The notes beneath the pieces are model-generated. The model had not been told where the DNA came from, ran no database searches, and saw only the letters and a program-made list of their open reading frames with translations. Made by a program: the position numbers and the translations under genes. From contig JACPVG010000015.1 in NCBI GenBank assembly GCA_016191875.1, forward strand, positions 1 through 61,940: a stretch of DNA of 61,940 nucleotides, in the 5' to 3' direction. Origin of the DNA: Chloroflexota bacterium. Its GTDB lineage: Bacteria; Chloroflexota; Anaerolineae; Anaerolineales; UBA11579. Positions 15,949 to 25,611 of this stretch are shown one piece after another. Within the stretch, counting starts at the first letter, position 1. Each line of letters opens with the position of its first letter.

Positions 15949-17511
15949 GTGACCAACGCCATCGAACTGGAAATCTTCAAACACCTCCTCGCCGCCATCC
16001 CCGAGGAAATGGGCGCCCTCCTGCGCCGCAGCGCCTACTCCCCCAACATCAAGGAACGCCGCGACTACTCCTGCGCCATCTTCAACCCTTCCGGCGAAAT
16101 GATCGCCCAGGCCGCCCACATCCCCGTCCACCTCGGCACCATGCCGCTCTCCGTCCAGCAGGCCCTCGCCGAGGTCGAACTCCGCCCCGGCGACGTTGTC
16201 ATCCTCAACGACCCCTACCGCGGCGGCACCCACCTGCCGGACATTACCCTCGTCTCGCCCGCTTTCGTGGATGGCGAACTCTTCGGCTTCGCCGCCAACC
16301 GCGCCCACCACGCCGACGTGGGCGGAATGGCCCCCGGCTCCATGCCCATCGCCCGCGAACTCGTTCAGGAGGGCCTGATAATCCCGCCGGTCAAACTCAT
16401 GGAGGGCGGCGAACTCCAAACCGGCCTGTGGGACATCATCCTCGCCAACGTGCGCACGCCGCGCGAGCGCGCCGGAGACCTGCGCGCCCAGCTGGCCGCC
16501 AACCGCCGCGGCGTCGCCCGCCTCGAAGAACTCGCCGCCCGTTACGGGCCTGAAACCATCCACCGCCACAGCGCGGCACTGCTCGGCTACGCCGAGCGCC
16601 TCACCCGCGCCCTCTTGCGCGCCCTGCCCGACGGCCGTTACGAATTCGCCGACCAGCTGGACGATGACGGCGTCGCCGACGCGCCGCTGCCCATTCGTGT
16701 GGCTGTAACCATCCAGGGCGACTCGGCCAGCGTGGACTTCACCGGCACTTCTCCGCAGGCGCAGGGCAGTCTCAACGCCGTTTACGCCATCACCCTTTCC
16801 GCCGTGCATTACGTCTTTCGCTGCCTGCTCGCCGAAGATGCCCCCAGCAACAGCGGCAGCCTGCGCCCCATTCAGGTCATCGCCCCCGAAGGTACGCTGG
16901 TCAACGCCCGCCGCCCTGCGCCTGTGGCCGGCGGCAACGTCGAGACCAGTCAGCGCATCACCGATGTCCTGCTCGGCGCGCTCGCCCAGGCCGCCCCCGA
17001 CCGCGTCCCCGCCGCTTCACAGGGCACGATGAACAACATCCTCATCGGCGGCTGGGATACCCGCCGCGCCGCGCCCTTCACCTACTACGAGACTCTCGCC
17101 GGGGGCATGGGCGCGCGCCCCGGCGCGCCCGGCCAGTCCGCCATTCACACCCACATGACCAACACGCTCAACACGCCCATCGAGGCGCTCGAGTTCGCCT
17201 ACCCGTTTGAGGTCGTGCGCTACGAGATTCGCCGCAGCACCGGCGGCGCGGGCCGCTTCCGCGGCGGGGACGGCCTGCGCCGCGACCTGCGCCTGCGCGT
17301 TCCCGCCACCGCCAGCCTCCTCACCGACCGCCGCATCAGCCGTCCCTACGGCCTCGTTGGCGGCGAACCCGGCGCGCCCGGCGAAAACGTCCTCATCCGC
17401 GATGGCGCAGAGTCGCCCCTCCCCGCCAAGGGCAGCATCGACCTCCAGCCCGGCGACACCCTCTCCATCCGCACCCCCGGTGGCGGCGGTTGGGGCAAGG
17501 CAAGCCAATGA
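15949..17511 (+). CDS. hyuB: Hydantoinase/oxoprolinase HyuB subunit
   Basis: The 520-aa product is the B subunit of the hydantoinase/oxoprolinase pair. Family motifs include ALLRRSAYSPNIKERRDYSC, HIPVHLGTMPLSV, NDPYRGGTHLPDITLVSP and the C-terminal GGAGRFRGGDGLRRD. The start is assigned to GTG at 15949 (VTNAIELEIFKHLL), where family similarity begins. An in-frame ATG at 15883 would add residues translated from a dispersed repeat. The stop overlaps the next start by 4 nt (17508-17511), so the membrane protein downstream is translationally coupled. Confidence 0.88.
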   Translation: MTNAIELEIFKHLLAAIPEEMGALLRRSAYSPNIKERRDYSCAIFNPSGEMIAQAAHIPVHLGTMPLSVQQALAEVELRPGDVVILNDPYRGGTHLPDITLVSPAFVDGELFGFAANRAHHADVGGMAPGSMPIARELVQEGLIIPPVKLMEGGELQTGLWDIILANVRTPRERAGDLRAQLAANRRGVARLEELAARYGPETIHRHSAALLGYAERLTRALLRALPDGRYEFADQLDDDGVADAPLPIRVAVTIQGDSASVDFTGTSPQAQGSLNAVYAITLSAVHYVFRCLLAEDAPSNSGSLRPIQVIAPEGTLVNARRPAPVAGGNVETSQRITDVLLGALAQAAPDRVPAASQGTMNNILIGGWDTRRAAPFTYYETLAGGMGARPGAPGQSAIHTHMTNTLNTPIEALEFAYPFEVVRYEIRRSTGGAGRFRGGDGLRRDLRLRVPATASLLTDRRISRPYGLVGGEPGAPGENVLIRDGAESPLPAKGSIDLQPGDTLSIRTPGGGGWGKASQ

Positions 17512-18824
17512 CCGCTTCACCCGATCCTTCCCGCCTCCGGAAGACCCTGGCCGCTTGCGCCCTGCTTTCCTCCTTGTGCGCCGTCGTTGGGGCCGTCTGG
17601 CTGCTCCTCTTGCCAGCCGACCCGAAGAACGCCTTGCTCTTCGGCCTGTCTGCCAGCCGTGTCGCCCTGCTGTCCGGCCTCCTGGTATCGGCAGCCCTTG
17701 AAACCTTCGCCGCCCGCGCCCTTTGGATGGGGAGCCTTGGGGCCTTCCGGTTTCTGTCCAGCCTCGAACGCTGGCTGGGCTCCCCGGCGCGCCTGTATTT
17801 CACCGAACTGGCTTTGCTGGCCGCCGCCCTTGCCGGCGCCGCTGTCCTCGCGGTCGCGCCGCCCGTCCCGGGGTGGGAAGCCATCCTCCTCCGGCTCTCC
17901 CCGCTGGCGTTTTCCCTGATCGGCACCGCGGCTCCCTCCTTCCTGGCCGTCGCATGGTTGTTCGGCGGCCCCCTGACCGCCAGCCCACGCCTTCGGGCGG
18001 CCGTCCACTCAGTGGATGTTTTTTTCTTCGCCGCCGGCCTGCTGCTTGTCGCCCTCAATCTCTATGGGCTGCCTCGCAGCATGCGCAACCCGGAGATCTA
18101 TCGCGATCTCTACTGGACCATCGAGCTCACTCCCGAAGAGGTCTATGCCGCCCTCCCTCAGCGCACAGGCGAGAGCAATGCCGAATACATGGTCCGCCTG
18201 GTGGACGCCCTGCACTGGGGCATCGCCCATTACTGGGAGCCGGCCGGCACGGACCGCTACCATCTCAGGGTTCCCGTCTGGGAGAATTGGATTCTCTTCC
18301 TCGGCAGTTACCTGAACCCGGATCGCTACCTGGCGTACGAATTCTGCGCCCCCCGCCCCGCCATCGAGCGCGGGGTCGGTCTGTGCTCCCAGGTCTCATT
18401 GACGATTGCCGACATTCTGGCCGCGCGCGGTTTCAACGTCCAGATCGCCGGGCTGGACGGGCATGTGGTCGCCCAGGCCGAGGTTGCCCCCGGTGAGTGG
18501 TGGACGCTTGACGTGGACCACGGTATCGTCCTGAAAGAGCCGATCGAGGCTATCCAGCAGCATCCTGAGGTCATCGTCCCGCTGCTCATCGCCCAGGGGT
18601 ACACCGAACCCGAATACCTCGCCCACATGGTGGAGGTGTGGGGCCCGGAAGGCAATTTCGTCACTGCCAATGCGGGCGACGATTTTGAAGAGGGTCGCTG
18701 CACGCGCGAACGCTGGTTCTACGCCCTCAAGTGGCTCCTCCCGCTCCTGGCGCTCTGCCCTGCCCTCATTACCTTCGCAAGACGTCGGCGAATTGTTGGC
18801 ACCGGTTCGGAAAGTGGGAACTGA
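17508..18824 (+). CDS. Membrane-anchored transglutaminase-like protein
   Basis: The 438-aa protein has about five hydrophobic segments in residues 13-187 (for example 13-35, 98-118, 125-152, 168-186). A soluble domain and a final membrane segment (about 405-425) with a basic tail (RRRR) follow. The soluble domain shows a transglutaminase-like triad: Cys293 in GVGLCSQVS, His319 in GLDGHVVAQ, and Asp335 in WWTLDVDHG. Such folds include proteases and amidases, so hydrolysis of a peptide or amide is as likely as crosslinking. Tight coupling to hyuB suggests a shared pathway, but none is known to me. Confidence 0.6.
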   Translation: MTASPDPSRLRKTLAACALLSSLCAVVGAVWLLLLPADPKNALLFGLSASRVALLSGLLVSAALETFAARALWMGSLGAFRFLSSLERWLGSPARLYFTELALLAAALAGAAVLAVAPPVPGWEAILLRLSPLAFSLIGTAAPSFLAVAWLFGGPLTASPRLRAAVHSVDVFFFAAGLLLVALNLYGLPRSMRNPEIYRDLYWTIELTPEEVYAALPQRTGESNAEYMVRLVDALHWGIAHYWEPAGTDRYHLRVPVWENWILFLGSYLNPDRYLAYEFCAPRPAIERGVGLCSQVSLTIADILAARGFNVQIAGLDGHVVAQAEVAPGEWWTLDVDHGIVLKEPIEAIQQHPEVIVPLLIAQGYTEPEYLAHMVEVWGPEGNFVTANAGDDFEEGRCTRERWFYALKWLLPLLALCPALITFARRRRIVGTGSESGN

Positions 18825-18839
18825 AGCGAACTCGCCCCG

Positions 18840-18905
18840 CCACCTTGTTTCCGTTTCAACATGTCTACGTGTCTACCTGTTTACATGTCTACTTGCATAC
18901 GTAGT
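18840..18905. repeat. 8-bp CTACCTGT-type repeats
   Basis: Degenerate units such as TGTCTACG, TGTCTACC and TGTTTACA run between 18857 and 18900. They belong to the same family as the long array at 39700-39885. TATAAT at 18921-18926 downstream probably serves the SRAP gene. Confidence 0.6.
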
Positions 18906-18955
18906 TTTTCCTTTTCCTGCTATAATAGAACAAATGAGCAATAAAGGAGACCCTT

Positions 18956-19624
18956 ATGTGCGGCCGATTCACCCTCACCGTTGACGCCGACACCATCCAC
19001 GACGCCTTCCCCTGGCTCGAAGTGCCCGGAAACCTGACGCCGCGCTACAACATCGCCCCCACCCAGCCGGTCGCCGTCGTCCCCAACAACGGCCAGAACC
19101 GCCTGGACGCCTTCGTCTGGGGACTGATTCCCGCCTGGGCCAAAGACCCCAGCATCGGCAACAAACTTATCAACGCCCGCGGCGAGACGCTGGCCGAAAA
19201 GCCCTCTTTCCGCGGCGCCTACAAGCGCCGCCGCTGCCTGGTCCTGGCGGATGGCTTCTACGAATGGGTCAAGCAGCCCGGCCGCGCCAAGACGCCCCAC
19301 TACATTCAGCTGGAATCCAAGGAGCCCTTCGCCTTCGCCGGCCTGTGGGAACTCTGGCACGCCCCCGATGGCTCCGAGGTCTATTCCACGACCATCATCA
19401 CCACCGAGCCGAACGAGATGATTGGCAGATTGCACAACCGCATGCCGGTCATCCTGCCCCCCGCTGCCTACGAACAATGGCTCGACCCTGCCGAACAGAC
19501 CGCTGACAAACTCCAGCCCCTCCTGCGCCCCTACCCGGCCGGAGAAATGATGCACTACCCGGTCAGCACGCTGGTCAATAGTCCGTTCAACGACGTGCCC
19601 GAGGTCCTCCGCCCCGCAGCCTGA
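18956..19624 (+). CDS. SRAP domain protein (YedK/HMCES family)
   Basis: This 222-aa protein senses abasic sites in single-stranded DNA and forms a protective thiazolidine crosslink through Cys2. The start MCGRFTL places that cysteine directly after the initiator Met, and the AAAGGAG ribosome binding site at 18943-18949 confirms it. YNIAPTQ, the Glu in GFYEW, and the His in LHNRMPVIL are the other conserved active-site elements. Length is typical. It appears monocistronic, with TATAAT at 18921-18926. Confidence 0.92.
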   Translation: MCGRFTLTVDADTIHDAFPWLEVPGNLTPRYNIAPTQPVAVVPNNGQNRLDAFVWGLIPAWAKDPSIGNKLINARGETLAEKPSFRGAYKRRRCLVLADGFYEWVKQPGRAKTPHYIQLESKEPFAFAGLWELWHAPDGSEVYSTTIITTEPNEMIGRLHNRMPVILPPAAYEQWLDPAEQTADKLQPLLRPYPAGEMMHYPVSTLVNSPFNDVPEVLRPAA

Positions 19625-19968
19625 TTGAGCACAAAATGTCGCCCGTTCGCGTGCCGCGCCCATCGTGCCACAACCGCCCGCCACATACAGCGTCCTGCCT
19701 GCATTCTGCCATTTGCCCCTTACAATTTGCAGAGGGCGGGTCGTCGGATTAAATACATTTCTGTCGAGATTTCCTTCATTCGTCATTCTGGCTATGTCTG
19801 CAACAGAGCATTTGCCATTTGCCATTTGCCATTTGCAATTTGCAATTTGCGTTTTGCCATTTGCAATTTGCATCTTGCCATTTGCATCCCGTATCCCTCC
19901 CTTGCCCCGCCCCCGCCCATCGGCTAAAATAGCCTCCGCGCATCCACCCGGAGGAGAGGGACGCAGGC
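19625..19968. repeat. 90-bp dispersed repeat plus TTTGC heptad array
   Basis: No gene is seen. The stretch 19722-19813 (from CAATTTGCAGAGGGCGGGTC to CTGCAACAGAGCA) is nearly identical to the complement of 60038-60128. It is followed by about ten 7-bp units of the CATTTGC/AATTTGC type (19811-19885). TAAAAT at about 19925-19930 and a GGAGGAGAGGG ribosome binding site (19950-19960) belong to the next gene. Confidence 0.7.
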
Positions 19969-20694
19969 ATGACCGACCTGCTCTATCAGACCGATTCCTA
20001 CATCAGAGAATTCGACGCCGAAATCACGGCAGTTAATCCAGATCTGCGCGCCGTAAATCTGGACCAAACCGCCTTCTACCCCGGCGGCGGCGGCCAGCCG
20101 GCCGACGAAGGCACACTCACCGCCGGCGGCGCGGAATATTCCGTCCCCGGCTTTAGGAAGCAGGACGGCGTCCTCTGGCATCTCCTCGGCGGCGACGCCC
20201 CCCTGCCCGAACCCGGCGCGGCCGCCCATGGCGCCCTCGATTGGGAGCGCCGTTACCAACTGATGCGCACCCACACCGCCATGCACATCCTCTGCGGCGT
20301 CGTCTTCCGCGATTACGGCGCTTCCGTCACCGGCGGGGACATGCATCCCCTCCAGGGCCGCATGGATTTCGAGTTCGAGACCATGCGCGCCGAACTGGTG
20401 GCCGGCATCCAGGAAGCCATCAACGCCGAGGTCGCCGCCGCCCGCCCCCTGCGCGTGCGCATCCTGCCCCGCCGCGACGCCTTCGCCATCCCCGACCTCA
20501 TCCGCACCAAGATCAACCTCCTGCCGGAAGGCATCCCTGAGGTGCGCGTCGTTGAGATCGAGGGCCTCGACCTCCAGGCCGACGGCGGGACGCATGTCGC
20601 CAACACCCGCGAGGTGGGTCGCATCCGCGTCGCCGACTACAAGAGCAAGGGCGCCATCAACAAACGCATCTACGTCACCGTCGAGGACGCCTGA
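19969..20694 (+). CDS. Alanyl-tRNA editing protein, AlaX type
   Basis: The 241-aa free-standing editing domain hydrolyses mischarged tRNA-Ala. DQTAFYPGGGGQPADEGTL corresponds to the start of the AlaRS editing core. The first zinc motif is HTAMH (RTHTAMHILCG). The second, in DGGTHVANTREVGRI, keeps the His but has Asp where many AlaX proteins have Cys before GGTH. Length is that of the medium AlaX form. A strong GGAGGAGAGGG ribosome binding site supports the start. Its stop overlaps the following start codon by one base. Confidence 0.87.
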   Translation: MTDLLYQTDSYIREFDAEITAVNPDLRAVNLDQTAFYPGGGGQPADEGTLTAGGAEYSVPGFRKQDGVLWHLLGGDAPLPEPGAAAHGALDWERRYQLMRTHTAMHILCGVVFRDYGASVTGGDMHPLQGRMDFEFETMRAELVAGIQEAINAEVAAARPLRVRILPRRDAFAIPDLIRTKINLLPEGIPEVRVVEIEGLDLQADGGTHVANTREVGRIRVADYKSKGAINKRIYVTVEDA

Positions 20695-22751
20695 TGGCAA
20701 AGTCGCAGAAGAAAATATCCACGGGCGTGGATTGGCAGCTCGTCGCCCGGCTCATGCTCACCTCCCGCGCCATCGACGAGATCGAAGAGAACGAACTCGT
20801 CCCGGCCGGAAAAATCACCTACCAATTCTCTGCTAAGGGCCATGAACTCTCGCAGATACTCCTCGGTCTGCAACTGGCACACGGCCGCGATGCTGCCGCG
20901 CTGTACTACCGCTCGCGGCCGTTCATGCTCGCCGCCGGCCTCACCCCCCGGGAAGCCTTCGCCGCCGATATGGCCCGCAGCGGCTCGCCCTCCGAGGGCC
21001 GCGACGTCGGCGTGGTGTATTCCATGCCGCCCCGCCGCGGCGTCACCGTCCTGCCTTCTTCCGGCGACGTCGGCGCCCAGTACACCCCCGCCGCCGGTTG
21101 GGCGCAGGCCGTCACCTATTACCGCGATGAACTGAAAGACGACGCTTGGCGCGGCGCGCTGGCCGCCGCCCTCGGCGGCGATGGCTCGGTGGCCGCCAAC
21201 GGCTTCTGGGCCGCCCTCACCATCGCCACCACCCTCGAACTCCCCATGCTCTTCTTCATCGAGGACAACGGCTACGGCATCTCCGTGCCGCGCCATTTCC
21301 AGACCCCCGGCGGGAATATCGCCGACAACCTGGCCTCGTTCAGGAACCTCAAGATCCTCCAGGGCCCCGGCACTCAACCGGAGGAAACCGCCGCGCTCGT
21401 CGCTGAGGCCGTCGCCCACGTCCGCGCCGGCCGCGGCCCCTGCCTCCTGCGCCTCGAAGTCGTCCGCCTTCACGGCCACACCTTCGGCGAAGACCAGACC
21501 GCCTACAAATCCGATGAACAGATAGAGGCCGAGCGCGCCCGCGACCCCCTGCTGGCGCTCCGCGCCCATCTCGGTGATTCCTTCGACTGGGATGCCCTCA
21601 AGACCGAAGTCGAGCACGAAGTGCGCGCCGCCCTTGCCGCCGCCGCAGCCAACCCCGACCCCGACCCGGCGGCCGCCCTGCACCATGTCTTTTCCGGCCG
21701 CGCCGCCCCGCAGGTCCCCTCGCCGGACGATTCCGCGCCGCGCCCGGTCTTCGCCTCGCCCGCGCCCGAAGGCGGCCGCATCAACTTCTCCGAGGCCGTG
21801 CGCCGCACGCTGGAGACCGAACTGGCCGCCAACCCCAAACTGCTTATCTTCGGCGAGGATGTCGGCCCCCGCGGCGGCGTGCACCGGGTCACCCTCGACC
21901 TTCAGGCCAAATTCGGCGAGCGTCGCGTCTTCGACACCTCCCTTTCCGAGGAAGGCATCATCGGCCGCGCCGCCGGGCTGGCGATGGCCGGCCTGCGCCC
22001 CGTGCCTGAAATCCAGTTCCGCAAATACGCCGATCCGGCCCATGAGCAGATTCACGACACCGGTTGGATTCGCTGGCGAACCGCCGGGGTGTTTGCCGCC
22101 CCGGTCGTCGTCCGCATCCCCGTCGGCTACAGCAAGAAGACCGGCGACCCCTGGCATTCCATCAGCGGCGAAGCCATTTACGCCCACATGGTCGGCTGGC
22201 GCATCGCCTACCCCTCCAATGCCCAAGATGCCGCCGGCCTGCTGCGCGCCGCCTTGCGCGGCGAAGACCCTACCATCTTCCTCGAACACCGCGCCCTCTA
22301 CGACACGCCCATGGGCCGCAAACCCTGGCCCGGCGACGGCTATTGCCTGCCCTTCGGCGTGGCTGCTGTCGTTCAGCCCGGCGCCGACCTCACCGTCGTA
22401 TCATGGGGCGAGACCCTCTATCGCTGCCTGGAGGCCGCCCAACCCTTCCCCGGCGCGGCCGAGGTCATCGACCTGCGCACCATCAGCCCCTGGGACAAGG
22501 AAACCGTGCTGGCCTCCGTCCGCAAGACCGGCAAACTGCTTGTGGCCCACGAAGACACCCGTACGGCCGGTTTTGGCGCCGAAATTCTCGCCGCTGTCTC
22601 CGAAGAAGCCTTCACCCACCTGGATGCCCCGCTGGCACGTATCGCCGTGCCCGATATCCCGATTCCCTTCAGCATCCCGATGATGAACGCCGCCGTCTTG
22701 CCCTCGGCCGAGGCCCTCCGCGCCCGCATGCAATCCCTCCTGGAGTGGTGA
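20694..22751 (+). CDS. 2-oxoacid dehydrogenase E1, fused alpha and beta subunits
   Basis: The 685-aa protein joins the E1 alpha half (about 1-340) and beta half (about 360-685) of a branched-chain or pyruvate-type dehydrogenase, catalysing thiamine-diphosphate-dependent decarboxylation of a 2-oxoacid. The ThDP motif starts at GDGSVAANGFW and ends at FIEDNGYGIS. The beta half begins INFSEAVRRTLETEL with IFGEDVGPRGGVHRVT, and contains YGEE-region equivalents and the C-terminal PDIPIPFS. No E2 or E3 gene is adjacent, so it must use subunits encoded elsewhere. Substrate is unassigned. The ATG overlaps the upstream stop by one base. Confidence 0.88.
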   Translation: MAKSQKKISTGVDWQLVARLMLTSRAIDEIEENELVPAGKITYQFSAKGHELSQILLGLQLAHGRDAAALYYRSRPFMLAAGLTPREAFAADMARSGSPSEGRDVGVVYSMPPRRGVTVLPSSGDVGAQYTPAAGWAQAVTYYRDELKDDAWRGALAAALGGDGSVAANGFWAALTIATTLELPMLFFIEDNGYGISVPRHFQTPGGNIADNLASFRNLKILQGPGTQPEETAALVAEAVAHVRAGRGPCLLRLEVVRLHGHTFGEDQTAYKSDEQIEAERARDPLLALRAHLGDSFDWDALKTEVEHEVRAALAAAAANPDPDPAAALHHVFSGRAAPQVPSPDDSAPRPVFASPAPEGGRINFSEAVRRTLETELAANPKLLIFGEDVGPRGGVHRVTLDLQAKFGERRVFDTSLSEEGIIGRAAGLAMAGLRPVPEIQFRKYADPAHEQIHDTGWIRWRTAGVFAAPVVVRIPVGYSKKTGDPWHSISGEAIYAHMVGWRIAYPSNAQDAAGLLRAALRGEDPTIFLEHRALYDTPMGRKPWPGDGYCLPFGVAAVVQPGADLTVVSWGETLYRCLEAAQPFPGAAEVIDLRTISPWDKETVLASVRKTGKLLVAHEDTRTAGFGAEILAAVSEEAFTHLDAPLARIAVPDIPIPFSIPMMNAAVLPSAEALRARMQSLLEW

Positions 22752-22755
22752 CCCG

Positions 22756-23136
22756 ATGCCCCGAACGCTTCCCCTGTTTTTCCTTATCCCCGCCCTCTTG
22801 CTGGCCGCCTGTTCCAGCGGCGCCTCCGAAGACATCCCGCCCACGTTTACCCCGGATCAGGCCCGCGGCCAGCAGGTCTTCGCCATCAACTGCGCCTCCT
22901 GCCACGCCACCCAACCGGATATGCTCATCGTTGGTCCTTCGCTGGCCGGCATCGCCCGCGTCGCCGCCGAACGCGCCCCCGGCGAGGATGCCCAGACCTA
23001 CCTCGTCTCCTCGATTCTTGACCCGGACGCCTTCATCGTCCCCGGCTTCAACGACCTGATGCCCAAGACCTTCGGCAAGACCCTCAGCGGCGAAGACCTC
23101 GACGCTCTCATCGAATACCTGTTCACCCTGGAATGA
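22756..23136 (+). CDS. Monoheme cytochrome c lipoprotein
   Basis: The 126-aa protein has a lipoprotein signal ending in LLLAAC (Cys19) and a single heme-binding CASCH at residues 46-50. The distal Met is probably in DLMPKTFGKTLS, which fits class I cytochromes c. It is a likely electron carrier at the outer face of the membrane. It starts 4 bp after the E1 gene stop, and a di-heme peroxidase fusion follows, which is its plausible redox partner. Confidence 0.87.
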   Translation: MPRTLPLFFLIPALLLAACSSGASEDIPPTFTPDQARGQQVFAINCASCHATQPDMLIVGPSLAGIARVAAERAPGEDAQTYLVSSILDPDAFIVPGFNDLMPKTFGKTLSGEDLDALIEYLFTLE

Positions 23137-23337
23137 AATTTCGATACCTTGTCATTCCGCCTGCCCTGAACGAAGCGAAGGGAGCGAAGCGAGAGATCTC
23201 GGCCCCGCCGCCATTCCGGCTCGTCCGCAGGAGAGCAATGACCATTATCTATTCGCTATTCGTCGCTTCTCATTTGCAATTTGCCATCCGCAATTTGCCA
23301 TTTACCTCCCCTGCCAGCCGCTGAATCTGGAGCCCGC
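23137..23337. repeat. Dispersed element and TTTGC heptads
   Basis: A GTCATTCCGCCTGCCC variant of the dispersed element (about 23151-23200) with GAACGAAGCGAAGG GAGCGAAGCGAG-type internal repeats is followed by short heptads of the ATTTGCC type (23272-23305). No gene is seen. Confidence 0.55.
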
Positions 23338-25611
23338 ATGAAAACCCGCATCCTGCAAGTCCTCGCCGTCCTCGCCGCCGCCCTCGTCCTCCTCCTGGCC
23401 GTTGCCGCCCTCACACCCATCCCGCGCGACGACCACCCCGGCCCGGAAGCCTACGGCGCCGGCGCCAGCAGCGTCCAGCCCAGCCTCACCGGCCTGCTGC
23501 GCGCCTTCCCGCCCATCAACGACATGGGCAACACCTCCACGCCGCAGAAGGTCGAACTTGGCCGCCTGCTCTTCTTCGACCCCGTGCTCTCCGAAGAGGA
23601 CGACCTCTCCTGCGCCCATTGCCACCACCCCGATTACGGCTTCGCCGACGGCCTGCCCCAGGCGCTCGGCCGCGGCGGCGTGGGCGCCGGCCCGGAGCGC
23701 AGCGGCGGCGTCTCGCTTGCCCGCAACACCCCCGGCCTGTGGAACGCGGCGTTCACCAGCGCCCTGTTCTGGGATGGCCGGGTCGACTCGCTTGAATACC
23801 AGGCTCTCGTGCCGCTCAACCATGCCGACGAGATGGCCGTCGCCAATAACGAGGCCCTCGCCGCCGAACTGCGCGCTATTCCCCAATATGTAGCCCTCTT
23901 CGATGCCGCCTTTGGCGGCGGGGCCGAGTCCGTCACCGCCGAAAACGCCGTGCGCGCCCTGGCCGCCTTCGAACGCACTCTCCTCTCCCAAAACAGCCCC
24001 TTCGACCGCTACGCCGCCGGCGACCTGCAGGCCCTCACCCCCGCCCAGCGCCGCGGGCTGACGCTCTTCCGTTCCGCCGCCCTGCGCTGCTTCGAGTGCC
24101 ACTCGGCCCCCACCTTCGCCGGCGACACCTTCCGCGTCATCGGCGTACCGGATGCCCCCGGCCTGCCCCACGACGAAGGGCGCGCCGCCGTCGTCGCCGA
24201 CGGCGTGGATGGCGCCTTCAAGATTCCCACCTTGCGCAACGTCGCCCTGACCGCGCCCTACATGCATAACGGCGTCTTCGGAACGCTCGAGGAGGTCATC
24301 GCCTTCTATGAAAAAGGCGGCGGACGTGCCGAAGGCCGCACGGATATCGATCCTTTCCTGCAGGGCTTCGATCTCACCGAACAGGAAAAGGCCGACCTCA
24401 TCGCCTTCCTCTACGCCCTCACCGACGAGAGCGCCCTGCCGGAAATTCCCGCCAGCGTGCCCTCCGGCCTGCCGGTCGTCGGTCCGATACCTAATTTCGC
24501 CCGCGACATCGCCGAAGACGTCAACGCCGGTTCCGGCGGCGGTCAGCCGCCCTCCGGCGGCGGCCGTACCCTCACCGTCCAGCCCGGCCAGACCATTCAG
24601 GAAGTGGTGGACCAGGCCGCGCCCGGTGACACCATCCTGATTCCCCACGGCGTCTACTACGAGCGCATCGTCATTGACCTCAATGGCATCACCCTGCTCG
24701 GCGTGCCGAACGATGCCGGGGAGTACCCCATCCTCGACGGCCGGGGCGAACTGAGCGATGCGGTCATCTCCTCCGGCAACGACTTCGAGATCGGCTACCT
24801 GCACGTCCGCGACTACACCGACAACGGCGTCATCGCCGAGGGCGTCACTGGCGTGTATATGCACCACATCGTCGCCGAAAACACCGGCACCTACGGCCTG
24901 TACCCCGTCCAGAGCACCGACGTGCTCATCGAGGAGTCGGTCGTCAGCGGGGCCAACGACGCCGGCATCTACGCCGGCCAGAGCCTTAACGTCGTCGTGC
25001 GGGACAACGAGGTCTATGAGAATGTCCTCGGCATCGAACTGGAGAACGTGGTCAACGGCGAGGTCTACGGCAATTACGCCCACGACAACACCAATGGCAT
25101 CCTCATTGTCCTCCTGCCGCAGCTCACCAGCAAGGTCTCGGTGAACACCGTCATCTACGACAACCGCGTCGAGAACAACAACCACGAGAACTTCGCCAAA
25201 GCCAACACCGCCGCCAGCAAGATGCCGCCCGGCTCCGGCATCGCCCTCATCGCCGCCGACGAGGTGGAGGTCTACGCCAACGTCATCAGCGGCAACAAGA
25301 CCGCCGGCCTGGGCATCTTCAACCTGACCATCGCCTTCGACACCGCCGAGATCGATATCGGCCCGCGCCCGGAGAACGTTTATATCCACGACAACCAGTT
25401 CGCCGATAATGGCTACGACGCCGATGAATTCCTCACCGCCATGGGCATCCCCGGCGCCGACATCCTCTGGGACATCAGCGGCGCGGGCGTGCGCGTCGAT
25501 CAGCCGGACGCCGTCGCCTTCCCGCCCGTCCTGCCCACCAGCCGCTGGCCCGCCCCGGCCTACACCCTGTACTGGAACCTGATGAACTGGCTCATCGGGT
25601 TGCTGGGTTGA
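23338..25611 (+). CDS. Di-heme cytochrome c peroxidase fused to a parallel beta-helix
   Basis: The 757-aa protein starts with an uncleaved or cleaved signal segment (about 5-25). Residues 60-390 form a MauG/CCP-type di-heme domain with CAHCH at 92-96 and CFECH at 251-255, plus [20 protein letters not shown] typical of bacterial peroxidases. After a Gly/Ser/Pro linker (about 398-412), residues 412-720 form a right-handed beta-helix ([20 protein letters not shown], then repeated short strands with Asn/Gly turns). Each half is known separately, and beta-helix proteins of this sort are sometimes encoded beside heme proteins. The start MKTRIL is chosen over 23281, which would translate repeats. 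Confidence 0.87.
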   Translation: MKTRILQVLAVLAAALVLLLAVAALTPIPRDDHPGPEAYGAGASSVQPSLTGLLRAFPPINDMGNTSTPQKVELGRLLFFDPVLSEEDDLSCAHCHHPDYGFADGLPQALGRGGVGAGPERSGGVSLARNTPGLWNAAFTSALFWDGRVDSLEYQALVPLNHADEMAVANNEALAAELRAIPQYVALFDAAFGGGAESVTAENAVRALAAFERTLLSQNSPFDRYAAGDLQALTPAQRRGLTLFRSAALRCFECHSAPTFAGDTFRVIGVPDAPGLPHDEGRAAVVADGVDGAFKIPTLRNVALTAPYMHNGVFGTLEEVIAFYEKGGGRAEGRTDIDPFLQGFDLTEQEKADLIAFLYALTDESALPEIPASVPSGLPVVGPIPNFARDIAEDVNAGSGGGQPPSGGGRTLTVQPGQTIQEVVDQAAPGDTILIPHGVYYERIVIDLNGITLLGVPNDAGEYPILDGRGELSDAVISSGNDFEIGYLHVRDYTDNGVIAEGVTGVYMHHIVAENTGTYGLYPVQSTDVLIEESVVSGANDAGIYAGQSLNVVVRDNEVYENVLGIELENVVNGEVYGNYAHDNTNGILIVLLPQLTSKVSVNTVIYDNRVENNNHENFAKANTAASKMPPGSGIALIAADEVEVYANVISGNKTAGLGIFNLTIAFDTAEIDIGPRPENVYIHDNQFADNGYDADEFLTAMGIPGADILWDISGAGVRVDQPDAVAFPPVLPTSRWPAPAYTLYWNLMNWLIGLLG

